A stretch of DNA of 64,000 nucleotides from Candidatus Coprenecus pullistercoris (GTDB lineage: Bacteria; Bacteroidota; Bacteroidia; Bacteroidales; UBA932), in assembly GCA_019116965.1 (NCBI GenBank), contig DXAT01000060.1, positions 24,194-88,193 on the forward strand, in the 5' to 3' direction. Within the stretch, counting starts at the first letter, position 1. Each line of letters starts with the position of its first letter. The position numbers and the translations under genes are program-made. The notes beneath the pieces are model-generated. The model saw only the letters and a list, made by a program, of their open reading frames with translations, was not told where the DNA came from and searched no databases. Of this stretch, positions 8,026 to 16,614 are shown one piece after another.

Positions 8026-8063
8026 ACTCATAGAATGAATCAGAACTCATGGAATGAATCAGA
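8026..8063. repeat. 19-bp tandem duplication at the lipoprotein 3' end
   Basis: Two adjacent copies, 8026-8044 and 8045-8063, differ at one base (A8032 versus G8051). Nineteen is not a multiple of three, so the duplication changes the reading frame of the end of the minus-strand lipoprotein. With one copy the protein would finish SDSF(Y/H)EW and stop at 8021-8023; with two it finishes SDSFHEF and stops at 8040. Confidence 0.9.
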
Positions 8064-9641
8064 AGTGTACGAGCCCGTAAAGTTATGTCCCAAGTCATCG
8101 TACAGGTCGAAGGAGAGGGTATAGGTTCCGTCACCGTTTTCGGTAAAGGTTACAGTACCGCTCGATGCGGGGCAGTACACCTTCTCTCCGTTCTCATTGT
8201 AGTATATAAGGCCTGTACCGCCGTTGTAGTCATCGATGTTGTTGCCGACACTGTTGACCTTTCCGGGAATCCATGTATTGTACTCCTCAGCCCCCGCCGT
8301 ATTGACCTCGAATGTACCGGTAGGCACCGCATTGGGCTCGCAGTACACGAATGCCTGGAAATCATTGACCTTCGCAGACGATGATGAATTCTTCAGCTGG
8401 AATATCACATAGCTGCCATCAAATCCCGAAGCAGAGCCCTTGTAATAAGTAGATGCGCGGAACAGGTCAATACCTTCGAATGTCACATCAAGGATGTCTT
8501 CGGTCATGGTTGAGCCCGTTACGGAAGTGGTGTTCTTAAGGTCTCCTGCGAATGATCCGGTAAGGACGAAGTCTGTATCAAATGTGAAATCAAATGCGAT
8601 ATTGCCTGCGGCTACAGTCATGGAGCCGTACACCACGCCTGAAGCCTCTTTCTCTCCGGCCTTGGCCACTGTTCCCTCATTGCCGCTGAGGATGTGCTCG
8701 TCGAACCATACCGCACCGGGAACCACATTGCCAGCATCTTCGGTATCGGACACGCTGTACTCGCCGGCTGCCACCATATTGTTCTCATCAAAATTGCAGA
8801 AGAAATTCACGCTGAGAGTATCGGTTCCTTCATTGGTGAAAACAGCCGTCACTTCCATCAGACCGTTTCCGGCAGAAGAGGCGGTCATGTCCACATCCGT
8901 GTAGACCACATCCACGAGGTCGCGGTCGATGACATCGTCCTTGAGAGTCTCGAATGTCTCGGAGACAGCATCGGAATATTCGTCACTGTTGGCTGCGGCC
9001 ACTACGAGATAGTACATCTGCTCGGACTCGCATCCCTCGACCCTGATTTCCGAAACAGAGAGGTCGGTGACCTCAGTACCGTTGGCAAACACATCCTCTG
9101 CAGTCATGGGAGCATACTCGGCCTCCTTGACAGCGATGTAGGCTATCTTCTCGGCGTTGGTCTGGGTGAAGGTAAATGACACTCCGGTCTTGGTACCCCT
9201 GAGCTGGTCGAGTGTAACCGAAGGTCCGCCGGTCACAGGCTCCTCGCCCTCCTTGACAGTCTTGAACGATTTGGAATCAACTGCACTGAAAACATCCTCC
9301 GAAGCCGCTGCGGCAGCGACAGTGTACTGTGTCTCGGGTGTCAGCCCCTCGAGAACCACGGGTTCTGTGGATGCGACATCGACTGTAGTTCCCTCGGCGA
9401 AGATAGTCTCGGCAGTAGGAACGGCCTCACCATCAGCCACAAGCATATAAGCCTGACGGTCAGCGTTTGTGGAAGCGAGTGTGAATGATGCCGTTGTGCT
9501 TCCCACCTCACTCATGGTAATGGTTACGGTAGGAGCAGCACCGGGTTCTTCTCCTTCATCCGGCTTATTACAAGACACGGCAGCGGTCAGCGCCACTGTG
9601 GACAGGGCTACTGCAGCCCAACTGAAAAAGTTACTTCTCAT
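8040..9641 (-). CDS. Surface lipoprotein with fibronectin type III-like repeats
   Basis: 533 aa. Signal peptide with lipobox ending TAAVSC (Cys about residue 24) and an acidic Lipo+1 region (NKPDEGEEP), typical of surface-exported Bacteroidota lipoproteins. Two fibronectin-like modules of roughly 95 residues follow (about 35-130 and 140-230), each with an LTPETQYTVAAAAAS-like or EQMYYLVVAAANS strand. Residues 240-530 form two similar beta-rich modules with GTFEV/GEYSV segments. Function is unknown; related lipoproteins are common in gut Bacteroidales. The extreme C-terminus has been altered by a 19-bp tandem duplication. A weak -7-like TACTTTAG lies about 50 bases upstream. Confidence 0.8.
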   Translation of the reverse strand: MRSNFFSWAAVALSTVALTAAVSCNKPDEGEEPGAAPTVTITMSEVGSTTASFTLASTNADRQAYMLVADGEAVPTAETIFAEGTTVDVASTEPVVLEGLTPETQYTVAAAAASEDVFSAVDSKSFKTVKEGEEPVTGGPSVTLDQLRGTKTGVSFTFTQTNAEKIAYIAVKEAEYAPMTAEDVFANGTEVTDLSVSEIRVEGCESEQMYYLVVAAANSDEYSDAVSETFETLKDDVIDRDLVDVVYTDVDMTASSAGNGLMEVTAVFTNEGTDTLSVNFFCNFDENNMVAAGEYSVSDTEDAGNVVPGAVWFDEHILSGNEGTVAKAGEKEASGVVYGSMTVAAGNIAFDFTFDTDFVLTGSFAGDLKNTTSVTGSTMTEDILDVTFEGIDLFRASTYYKGSASGFDGSYVIFQLKNSSSSAKVNDFQAFVYCEPNAVPTGTFEVNTAGAEEYNTWIPGKVNSVGNNIDDYNGGTGLIYYNENGEKVYCPASSGTVTFTENGDGTYTLSFDLYDDLGHNFTGSYTSDSFHEF

Positions 9642-9770
9642 AATATAAAAATTTTATTAATAGATAGTTTGCTTTCCATTTCAAACTGCTAAAGTACATA
9701 TTTATGCTGAAAAATCCTAACCTTTTCCAAAAATTTTCACACACCTTTCATCATTTCCCTCCACTCACCA

Positions 9771-9804
9771 CAACGGCAGTGTCTCCCTCTTTTCCATGCC
9801 GTTG
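9771..9804. repeat. 8-bp perfect inverted repeat in the tcdA-lipoprotein intergenic region
   Basis: CAACGGCA (9771-9778) and TGCCGTTG (9797-9804) with an 18-base loop, inside the 215-base gap between tcdA and the lipoprotein. It lies about 55 bases after the tcdA stop. There is no adjacent T-run on the minus strand, so a terminator role is only possible, not clear. The rest of the gap shows nothing I recognise except the weak promoter near 9690-9697. Confidence 0.4.
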
Positions 9805-9856
9805 CAGAAGGGGTGAACATCCCTACGGCAGAATGGCGGATGAGGCAGGTCGGCGA

Positions 9857-10612
9857 TCAGTGACGGGCGAGAAGATGCGTGACGGCGGCCTGAGCGCAGA
9901 CACATCCGAAGACGGCGGGGATGTAGGAGATGGTGCCGACCTGGGACTTCTTGTTGCGCTCGCCCTCCGTCGGGACAATGGCGTCACGGTCGGGCAGTTC
10001 CTCCGAGAACACCACGGGAAAGCCCTTGCTGATGCCTATCTTGCGGAGTTTCTTCCGGAGAATGAAGGCCAGGGGGCAGTTGTAGGACTTCGAGATGTCA
10101 GTCAGACGGACCTTCGTGGCATCTAATTTGGCCCCGGCTCCCATCGAGGAAACAAGAGGAATACCGCTGTGGACGCAATGGGCGATAAGGGCAATCTTCG
10201 GAGCCAGGGTATCGATCGCATCGATGAGAAAATCCGGGCGGGCGACTCCCGCCTCGGCGCAGGAGCGTTCCAGCACCGCAGCTATATTGTCCTCAGTCAG
10301 ATATTCTTCCACCTTGATTATCTGCAATTCCGGATTGATGTCCAGAAGCCTTTCCGCCATAACCTCCGTCTTGGGCCGTCCTATGGTCGAGCAGAGTGCC
10401 AGCAGCTGCCGGTTCCGGTTGCTCTCCGAGACTTTGTCCGAGTCTATGATTATCATCCGCCCTACCCCGGCGCGGGCCGTCATCTCCGCGGCGTATGCCC
10501 CTACCCCGCCCAGACCGGCGACCACTACGGTCGCGTTTTTCATGGCCTGCAGGGACTCCTCACCCACCAACAGGGCGGTGCGCTCGAGCCAGGCAGGACT
10601 ATTTTCCGGCAT
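9857..10612 (-). CDS. tcdA: tRNA threonylcarbamoyladenosine dehydratase
   Basis: 251 aa, E1-like (ThiF/MoeB fold) enzyme that cyclises t6A37 of tRNA to ct6A in the cytoplasm, using ATP. Rossmann motif GLGGVGAYAAE near residue 33, IDSDKVSESNRNRQ near 56-70 (Asp and Arg for ATP), DAIDTLAPK near 136, and SSMGAGAKLDATKV near 160, all characteristic of the TcdA/CsdL subfamily. No CxxC zinc pairs of MoeB/ThiF are seen. Its start overlaps the end of mazG by 14 bases, so the two are co-transcribed. Confidence 0.93.
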   Translation of the reverse strand: MPENSPAWLERTALLVGEESLQAMKNATVVVAGLGGVGAYAAEMTARAGVGRMIIIDSDKVSESNRNRQLLALCSTIGRPKTEVMAERLLDINPELQIIKVEEYLTEDNIAAVLERSCAEAGVARPDFLIDAIDTLAPKIALIAHCVHSGIPLVSSMGAGAKLDATKVRLTDISKSYNCPLAFILRKKLRKIGISKGFPVVFSEELPDRDAIVPTEGERNKKSQVGTISYIPAVFGCVCAQAAVTHLLARH

Positions 10613-11441
10613 TGTCCTCAGAATTTTTCTCTAAGGCCTTGGCCTCATCCCAGATGGCGTCCATCTCCGCCAGCGTCATGTCCTTCAGAGACCTGCCCTG
10701 ACGGATGGTATGCTCCTCGAGATAGGTGAAGCGGCGACGGAACTTGGCACAGGTCATCTCCAGAGCCGTATCCGGATTCAGGTCGTACAGACGGGCGGCG
10801 TTGACTATCGAGAAGAGGAAATCACCGAGCTCACCCTCGGCCCTTTTCACCGACTCAGGGTCCGACTTGTCCATCCGGCCCAGCTCCTCGCGGAACTCCC
10901 CGAGCTCCTCGGCCACCTTGTCCCAGACCTGGGAACGCTCCTCCCAGTCGAAGCCCACGGCGCGGGCCTTGTCCTGCATACGGTAGGCCTTGAGCAGCGG
11001 CGGCAGCGAGACAGGCACTCCCGAAAGCACCCGCTTGTTTCCGTCCTTTTCCTTGGTCTTGAGCTCCTCCCAGTTCTGTACCACCTGGTCGGCACCGTCC
11101 ACATGGACCTCGCCGAAGACATGCGGATGACGGTAGATGAGCTTGTCGCACAGACGGTCGATTACGTCTACGATATCGTATTCGCCCTTCTCGGAGGCTA
11201 TCTTGGCGTAGAAGACTATATGCAGAAGCACGTCGCCCAGCTCCTTGGAGACCTCCTTGCCGTCTCCGCGCAGGATGGCGTCGCTCAGCTCGTAAGTCTC
11301 CTCAATCGTCTGAGGACGCAGCGACTCGGTGGTCTGCTTGTGGTCCCAGGGACATTTTTCCCTGAGCTCGTCCATTATGTCCAGAAGGCGGCCGAAAGCC
11401 TCTAACTTGGCCTGCCTCGATGTCATCTCGTTTCCGCTCAT
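10599..11441 (-). CDS. mazG: Nucleoside triphosphate pyrophosphohydrolase
   Basis: 280 aa from the ATG at 11441; a second in-frame ATG at 11426 is also possible. All-alpha MazG house-cleaning enzyme, hydrolysing (d)NTPs to NMP and PPi. First domain has CPWDHKQT, the metal motif EETYE...KELGDVLLH and YRHPHVFGE; a second, weaker repeat contains EELGEFREEL and GELGDFLFSIVN. The tandem domain pattern is that of E. coli MazG. Start overlaps none; the stop overlaps tcdA by 14 bases. Confidence 0.94.
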   Translation of the reverse strand: MSGNEMTSRQAKLEAFGRLLDIMDELREKCPWDHKQTTESLRPQTIEETYELSDAILRGDGKEVSKELGDVLLHIVFYAKIASEKGEYDIVDVIDRLCDKLIYRHPHVFGEVHVDGADQVVQNWEELKTKEKDGNKRVLSGVPVSLPPLLKAYRMQDKARAVGFDWEERSQVWDKVAEELGEFREELGRMDKSDPESVKRAEGELGDFLFSIVNAARLYDLNPDTALEMTCAKFRRRFTYLEEHTIRQGRSLKDMTLAEMDAIWDEAKALEKNSEDNAGK

Positions 11442-11464
11442 ATTTCTGTCAGTTTTACGGGCGG

Positions 11465-11472
11465 CAAAGATA
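11465..11472 (-). promoter_or_regulatory. Promoter -7 box of mazG
   Basis: Minus-strand TATCTTTG, a perfect TAnnTTTG box, 23 bases before the mazG ATG. An ATTGG around 11492-11496 is a poor -33 element. The region is shared with the divergent maeB promoter. Confidence 0.7.
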
Positions 11473-11482
11473 CGGATTTTAA

Positions 11483-11516
11483 TTTGGCTTACCAATAAGT
11501 AAATTATGTATATTCG
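11483..11516 (+). promoter_or_regulatory. Promoter of maeB
   Basis: TTTG (11483-11486), 22-base spacer, TATATTCG (11509-11516; one mismatch to TAnnTTTG), then 20 bases to the maeB ATG. Confidence 0.6.
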
Positions 11517-11536
11517 CAACCTCATTCAACACCGAT

Positions 11537-13870
11537 ATGTCAAATAACATCAATAAGAAAGCGGCCCTGGACTATCACCGCCTCGGCCGTCCGGGCAAGA
11601 CAGAGACCCTGCCCACCAAACCGTACTCATCCCAGCACGACCTTTCCTTAGCCTATTCCCCGGGCGTGGCCTATCCCTGCCTGGAAATCAAGGACCGAAC
11701 TGAGGACGCTTACGAATACACCAACAAGGGCAACCTCATGGCCGTAATCTCCAACGGCACGGCCGTCCTCGGCTTAGGCGACATCGGAGCCCTCGCCGGC
11801 AAGCCCGTGATGGAGGGGAAAGCCCTCCTGTTCAAGATATTCGCAGGACTGGACTGCTACGACATAGAGCTGAACGAGAAGGATCCGGAGAAATTCATCG
11901 CCGCCGTCAAGGCCATCGCCCCGACTTTCGGAGGCATCAACCTCGAGGACATCAAGGCACCTGAGTGCTTCGAGATAGAACGCAGGCTCAGGGAAGAATG
12001 CGACATCCCCGTGATGCATGACGACCAGCACGGAACTGCCATAATCTCGGCCGCAGGCCTGCTCAACGCCATAGAGCTGCAGGGCAAGAAAATAGAGGAT
12101 ATCCGCTTAGTGGTCAACGGCGCCGGTGCCGCGGCCATCGCCTGCACCAATCTATATATAGAGCTCGGTGTACGCAGGGAGAATGTAGTCATGTGCGACA
12201 GCAAGGGCGCCATCACGGAATCCCGCACCGACCTCAGCGACATGAAGCGCCCGTTCGCCACACGCCGCGATGTACACACCCTCGCAGAGGCCCTTGTCGG
12301 AGCAGATGTATTCTTAGGTCTGTCCGTGCGCGATGTCCTGACCAAAGAGATGATACGCACGATGGCCGACCGGCCCGTGGTATTTGCCCTGGCCAATCCG
12401 GACCCCGAGATAGAATACTCCGAGGCCATGGCCTCCCGCGACGACCTGATCTTCGCCACAGGCCGCTCTGACTACCCCAACCAGATCAACAATGTCCTCG
12501 GCTTCCCCTATATCTTCCGCGGAGCCCTCGATGTACGGGCCACGGCCATCAACGAAGAGATGAAGCTCGCCGCCGTCCATGCCATAGCGCGTCTGGCCAA
12601 GCAGCCGGTACCGTCCGTGGTCAATACCGCATACAACCTCGAGAACATCCGCTACGGCCGTCACTATATCCTGCCCAAGCCTCTCGACCCCAGGCTGCTC
12701 TCGGCAGTAGCCCCGGCCGTGGCAAAGGCCGCCATGAGCTCAGGAGTGGCCCGCAGGCCGATTACCGACTGGGACGGATACGAGGAGCACCTGCAGGAGA
12801 TGATGGGATATGACAACAGGCTCGTGCGCCGTTTCGCCGATGTGGCACGCTGCCAGCCTATGCGGGTGGTCTTCGGAGAAGGCAACACTGACAACATGTT
12901 GGAAGCCGCCGTACAGGCCGGCGCCGAGGGACTCTGCCGTCCAGTCCTGCTCGGTAACGCCGAGCTGATCGGGAAGAGGGCCGCGGAACTCGGACTCTCC
13001 CTTGACGGAGTGGAGGTGGTCAATCCAAGACATCCAGACGAGAAAGCCCGCAGGGAACACTACGCCCAGACATTGGCCACCAAACTCGCCCGCAACGGAT
13101 ACACCCGGCAGGACGCCTACGAGAAGATGTTCGACCGTAACTATTTCGGCATGATGATGGTCGAGAGCGGAGACGCAGACGCCTTTATCGCAGGCACATA
13201 CACCAACAATGCGGCAATAGCCTCCATCGCCCGCGACATCATCGGCATCAGAGAGGGATTCAGCACATTTGCCACGATGCACATACTCAACACCAAAAGA
13301 GGCGTATTCTTCCTGGCCGACACCATGATCAACGAACGCACCGATGCCTCCACCCTCGTGGACATAGCCCGCCTTACCGCCGGCGCCGTACAGTACTACG
13401 CATTCGATCCCGTAATAGCCATGCTCTCCTACAGTAACTTCGGCTCCAATCTGCAGAATGGCGCAGCATCGTCCCTAAACGACGGCGACTGCGGCACTCC
13501 GTCCGCGGTCCATCAGGCCGTGGACATCCTGCACGGACGCTGCCCGGAGATGACGGTAGACGGAGAGATGCGCATCGACATGGCCCTTAACCGGCAGCTG
13601 CGCGACCGCACATACCCGTTCAACCGCCTGTACGGCAAGGAGGTCAACACCCTCATCTTCCCGGACCTCAACTCCTCTTCCGCGGCCTGGCGCATGATGC
13701 TTGAGACTGGCACCGGAGAGGCCATCGGTCCTATCCAGATCGGCCTGAACAAACCCGTACACTTCATCTCGGTGGAAGCGCCCGTCCGGGAAATAGTCAA
13801 TCTGGCCACCGTCGCCTCCATGGATGCCGCCATCTACCTCAAGGCCGGCAACTGCCGTCTTGACAGATAG
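11537..13870 (+). CDS. maeB: NADP-dependent malic enzyme (MaeB type with phosphotransacetylase-like domain)
   Basis: 777 aa. Oxidative decarboxylation of malate to pyruvate in the cytosol. N-terminal malic domain with [12 protein letters not shown] near residue 36 and [14 protein letters not shown] near 133, then the NAD(P)-binding domain with [14 protein letters not shown] near 190 and [10 protein letters not shown] near 282. From about residue 430 a phosphate acetyltransferase-like domain follows ([17 protein letters not shown], later [21 protein letters not shown]), which in MaeB proteins is catalytically inactive and regulatory. Length matches the family. Single gene with its own promoter, divergent from mazG. 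Confidence 0.96.
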   Translation: MSNNINKKAALDYHRLGRPGKTETLPTKPYSSQHDLSLAYSPGVAYPCLEIKDRTEDAYEYTNKGNLMAVISNGTAVLGLGDIGALAGKPVMEGKALLFKIFAGLDCYDIELNEKDPEKFIAAVKAIAPTFGGINLEDIKAPECFEIERRLREECDIPVMHDDQHGTAIISAAGLLNAIELQGKKIEDIRLVVNGAGAAAIACTNLYIELGVRRENVVMCDSKGAITESRTDLSDMKRPFATRRDVHTLAEALVGADVFLGLSVRDVLTKEMIRTMADRPVVFALANPDPEIEYSEAMASRDDLIFATGRSDYPNQINNVLGFPYIFRGALDVRATAINEEMKLAAVHAIARLAKQPVPSVVNTAYNLENIRYGRHYILPKPLDPRLLSAVAPAVAKAAMSSGVARRPITDWDGYEEHLQEMMGYDNRLVRRFADVARCQPMRVVFGEGNTDNMLEAAVQAGAEGLCRPVLLGNAELIGKRAAELGLSLDGVEVVNPRHPDEKARREHYAQTLATKLARNGYTRQDAYEKMFDRNYFGMMMVESGDADAFIAGTYTNNAAIASIARDIIGIREGFSTFATMHILNTKRGVFFLADTMINERTDASTLVDIARLTAGAVQYYAFDPVIAMLSYSNFGSNLQNGAASSLNDGDCGTPSAVHQAVDILHGRCPEMTVDGEMRIDMALNRQLRDRTYPFNRLYGKEVNTLIFPDLNSSSAAWRMMLETGTGEAIGPIQIGLNKPVHFISVEAPVREIVNLATVASMDAAIYLKAGNCRLDR

Positions 13871-13927
13871 GATTTTTTTATTATTTTCGCGACCTGTTAC
13901 AACTTTTAGGAATAAAAAAAGACCGAC

Positions 13928-14377
13928 ATGATACAGAGAATACAGACTCTTTTCCTCGCCATAGCGGCAGGACTCCTCATATCCATGTTCTTCACGCCCA
14001 TGGTACGGCTCGGAGAGGACACCACCATACCCTTCGTGGCCGTCGCCGCCGCAAAGGGATTTACCCTCACCACCATCTTCCAGATAGTATGCTCCGTCCT
14101 GAGCGTTGCCGTAATCTTCATGTACAGGAACCGTATCCGCCAGATCCGCCTGTGCAATCTCAACTCACTGATTCTGATTGGATATCAGGTAATACTTGCC
14201 GTATATTTCTTCCAGAGGTCATCCAAGCTCGGAGAGGACGCCCTGTTCACAGTACCGTGCATCTTTCCGATATGCGCGGCCATCCTCACATTCATCGGCA
14301 TGAGGTACATCGCCCGTGACGAGGCGCTCGTGATGGCGTCAACCCGTCTACGCACATCTAAAAAGGCGAAACGGTAA
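13928..14377 (+). CDS. DUF4293 family membrane protein
   Basis: 149 aa. Four predicted transmembrane segments (about residues 6-25, 38-60, 80-97 and 108-128) and a basic C-terminal tail ending KKAKR. The opening MIQRIQTLFL and the general layout match DUF4293, a Bacteroidota-specific family of unknown function. Preceded by TTATTATTTTCGCG, an imperfect -7 region about 40 bases upstream of the start. Confidence 0.8.
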   Translation: MIQRIQTLFLAIAAGLLISMFFTPMVRLGEDTTIPFVAVAAAKGFTLTTIFQIVCSVLSVAVIFMYRNRIRQIRLCNLNSLILIGYQVILAVYFFQRSSKLGEDALFTVPCIFPICAAILTFIGMRYIARDEALVMASTRLRTSKKAKR

Positions 14378-14412
14378 AAAGGCAACAACTTTTTCGACGA
14401 CTTTTACAACTT

Positions 14413-14446
14413 TTTGTTGTCGCTGCAGATATAATTACTATCTTTG
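14413..14446 (+). promoter_or_regulatory. Promoter of the type V pilus operon
   Basis: TTTG (14413-14416), 22-base spacer, perfect TATCTTTG (14439-14446), then 39 bases to the ATG at 14486. The -33 element is inside a short palindrome ACAACTTTTTGTTGT (14406-14420), which may be an operator or part of the terminator of the preceding gene. Confidence 0.75.
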
Positions 14447-14485
14447 CAGTCCCGACAACTAAACGACCTTTACCTTTAAACTTTG

Positions 14486-15073
14486 ATGAAACCACTCATA
14501 CATAGATTATTGTATGCCGTATCGGCATGTATTCTGCTGACCGTATCCACTACGGCCTCGGCTCAAAGGATGGCCGTTAAGACCAACCTTCTGTCAGATT
14601 TAACCACGACCATCAATCTCGGGGTCGAGGCGTCGCTTGCACCCCGTTGGAGCCTTGACATCTCCGGCAACTACAATGCCTGGGACTTCAATGACTACCG
14701 CAAACAGAAGCAGTGGATGGTGCAGCCGGAAGCCCGCTTCTGGTTCTGCGAGTCGTTCAACGGTCATTTCCTCGCCCTGCACGCCATCGGAGGCGAATTC
14801 AACATGGCGGATCCTTTCTTCCCCTTCTCTCTCAACAAGGAGCTCAAGGACTACCGTTATGAAGGCTGGATGTACGGAGCCGGTATCGGCTACGGCTACC
14901 ACTGGATACTCTCTCCGAGATGGAGCATAGAGGCAGAGATCGGAGTCGGTTATGTGGGCACCACGCATGAGCAGTACGAGTGTATCCGCTGCGGAGCCCT
15001 CCTCGCCGAGGGATGCTCCAACCGCTTTTCCATCACAAAGCTGGCAGTAAGTCTTGTTTTCATGATATTTTAA
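14486..15073 (+). CDS. DUF3575 outer-membrane beta-barrel-like protein
   Basis: 195 aa from the ATG at 14486, three bases inside a longer frame opening with TTG. Cleavable signal peptide ending near STTASAQ. The mature part has alternating aromatic strands typical of a small outer-membrane barrel: KTNLLSDLTTTINLGVEA, RWSLDISGNYN, then WMYGAGIGYGYHW and WSIEAEIGVGYVG, as in DUF3575 proteins. DUF3575 genes commonly open Mfa/Fim-type pilus operons in Bacteroidales. First gene of the operon; 10 bases before the DUF3868 gene. A paralogous domain is found at the C-terminus of the protein at 28959-30236. Confidence 0.85.
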   Translation: MKPLIHRLLYAVSACILLTVSTTASAQRMAVKTNLLSDLTTTINLGVEASLAPRWSLDISGNYNAWDFNDYRKQKQWMVQPEARFWFCESFNGHFLALHAIGGEFNMADPFFPFSLNKELKDYRYEGWMYGAGIGYGYHWILSPRWSIEAEIGVGYVGTTHEQYECIRCGALLAEGCSNRFSITKLAVSLVFMIF

Positions 15074-15083
15074 CATAGACGCG

Positions 15084-16583
15084 ATGAGAAGATTTATTTT
15101 AAAGATATGTCTTATTCTTCTGGCCGCACCCGCTGCGACCGCCCTCAGGGCACAGGCCCAGACATCTTATCTGGACAGGATAGAATGGGTGCTGTCGGAT
15201 GTCACCATGGTATCCGACTCCGCCGGAGGTGAGCGCACCGCCAAGATTGACTTGGCCATCAAATGGAAGGACAAGCCGCATGCTTCCACCCAGCATGCCG
15301 TAAGCATAGTTCCGGCACTTATATCCAAGGATTCCACTGAGGAGTTCTATTTCTCACCTATCTATATATACGGGAAAATAAGGGAAAAGGCAACCGAGCG
15401 CGAGGCCGTACTCAACCGCAGGGACACCTCCGTTACAGACCTCGATTCAGTATTCATACTCGAGACAGGCCGCAAGGCTCCGTCCACTGTTCGCTATGTG
15501 GGCGAGATTCCCTACAACCCCGCCATGCTCGACGGCTGCATGGCCCTGTATGAGACAGTACACGGCTGTGCTGACTGCCTCGAGGGCACCGATACGATGT
15601 ACCTCGCTGAAGTGCTTCCTCCCTACCAGCCTCAGTGGTCCGCAGCTCCAGACTTCATTCAGAGCCCTTCCGGCAACGACAAGCACCGTGAGAGAAGGCA
15701 CAGGGCCAACCTGAACTTCATCATCAACAGATACGAGATCCGTCCCGACTACATGGACAACGCCGAGGCTCTCGATGAGATAGTAGAGTCCATCCGCACG
15801 GCGATGAACGACACCCTGTTCACCGTAAAGGCCGTACGCTTCCTCGGTTTCGCATCTCCCGACGGACCTGAGAGATTCAACATCTCCCTTGCCCGCAACA
15901 GGGCCGCCGCACTGGCAGACCATGTCAAGGGTATGGACACATCTATTCCCGACTCGCTCTATGTTGTGGAAAACGGCGCCGAGAACTGGGACGGCTTCTT
16001 CAAGGCCGTCGCAGCCGACCCTGAGCTCGCATCCAACGAGACTGTTCTCCGCGTGAGGAACCTGCTCCGCGAGGACAACCGCGACAGCTGCGAGAGGATA
16101 CTCAAGCAAGACAAGGCTCTCTACGAGAAACTGAAAACCGACATTCTTCCCGACCTGCGTCTGACCGAATATGTCATCGAGTACAACCTCAGGGACTTCT
16201 CGCCCGAAGAAGCCGAGGCCCTTTGGGAGGAGCATCCCGACTGGCTCAGCATCAACGAGATGTACTCTGTGGCAGAGCTCTACGGTGAGGATGATCCCAG
16301 ATACCTCGATGTACTCTTCGAAGCCGCGACCACCTATCCCACCGATGTCGCAGCCGTACACAACGCCGCCATAGCCCTCTACCGCAAGGGCATGACCGAC
16401 GAGGCGTTCTCCCTGCTGACCGACCGCTATGAGCCCGAACTGCTCAACACCCTCGGTATACTGTATGCCTCAGAGGACATGAACCAGGAGGCCTTCAACG
16501 CCTTCTCCCTCGCCGCCAAAGCCGGCCATGAGGGCGCAGCCCACAACCTCGAGGAGCTTCAGAAAGTAATGGAACAACTATAA
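15084..16583 (+). CDS. DUF3868/OmpA-like pilus-associated protein with TPR-like tail
   Basis: 499 aa. Signal peptide ending near LRAQAQ. N-terminal beta domain (about 25-190) of the DUF3868 type with IEWVLSDV and VRYVGEIPYNP; middle OmpA-like segment (about 210-330) with LGFASPDGPERFN and LARNRAAALADHV; then TPR-like helical region (about 400-495). The combination suggests an envelope protein contacting peptidoglycan or the pilus base. Located between DUF3575 and the major fimbrillin, as in other Bacteroidales pilus loci. No enzymatic motif. Confidence 0.8.
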   Translation: MRRFILKICLILLAAPAATALRAQAQTSYLDRIEWVLSDVTMVSDSAGGERTAKIDLAIKWKDKPHASTQHAVSIVPALISKDSTEEFYFSPIYIYGKIREKATEREAVLNRRDTSVTDLDSVFILETGRKAPSTVRYVGEIPYNPAMLDGCMALYETVHGCADCLEGTDTMYLAEVLPPYQPQWSAAPDFIQSPSGNDKHRERRHRANLNFIINRYEIRPDYMDNAEALDEIVESIRTAMNDTLFTVKAVRFLGFASPDGPERFNISLARNRAAALADHVKGMDTSIPDSLYVVENGAENWDGFFKAVAADPELASNETVLRVRNLLREDNRDSCERILKQDKALYEKLKTDILPDLRLTEYVIEYNLRDFSPEEAEALWEEHPDWLSINEMYSVAELYGEDDPRYLDVLFEAATTYPTDVAAVHNAAIALYRKGMTDEAFSLLTDRYEPELLNTLGILYASEDMNQEAFNAFSLAAKAGHEGAAHNLEELQKVMEQL

Positions 16584-16614
16584 AACTAATCAATAACACT
16601 TCATTAAAACAAGC

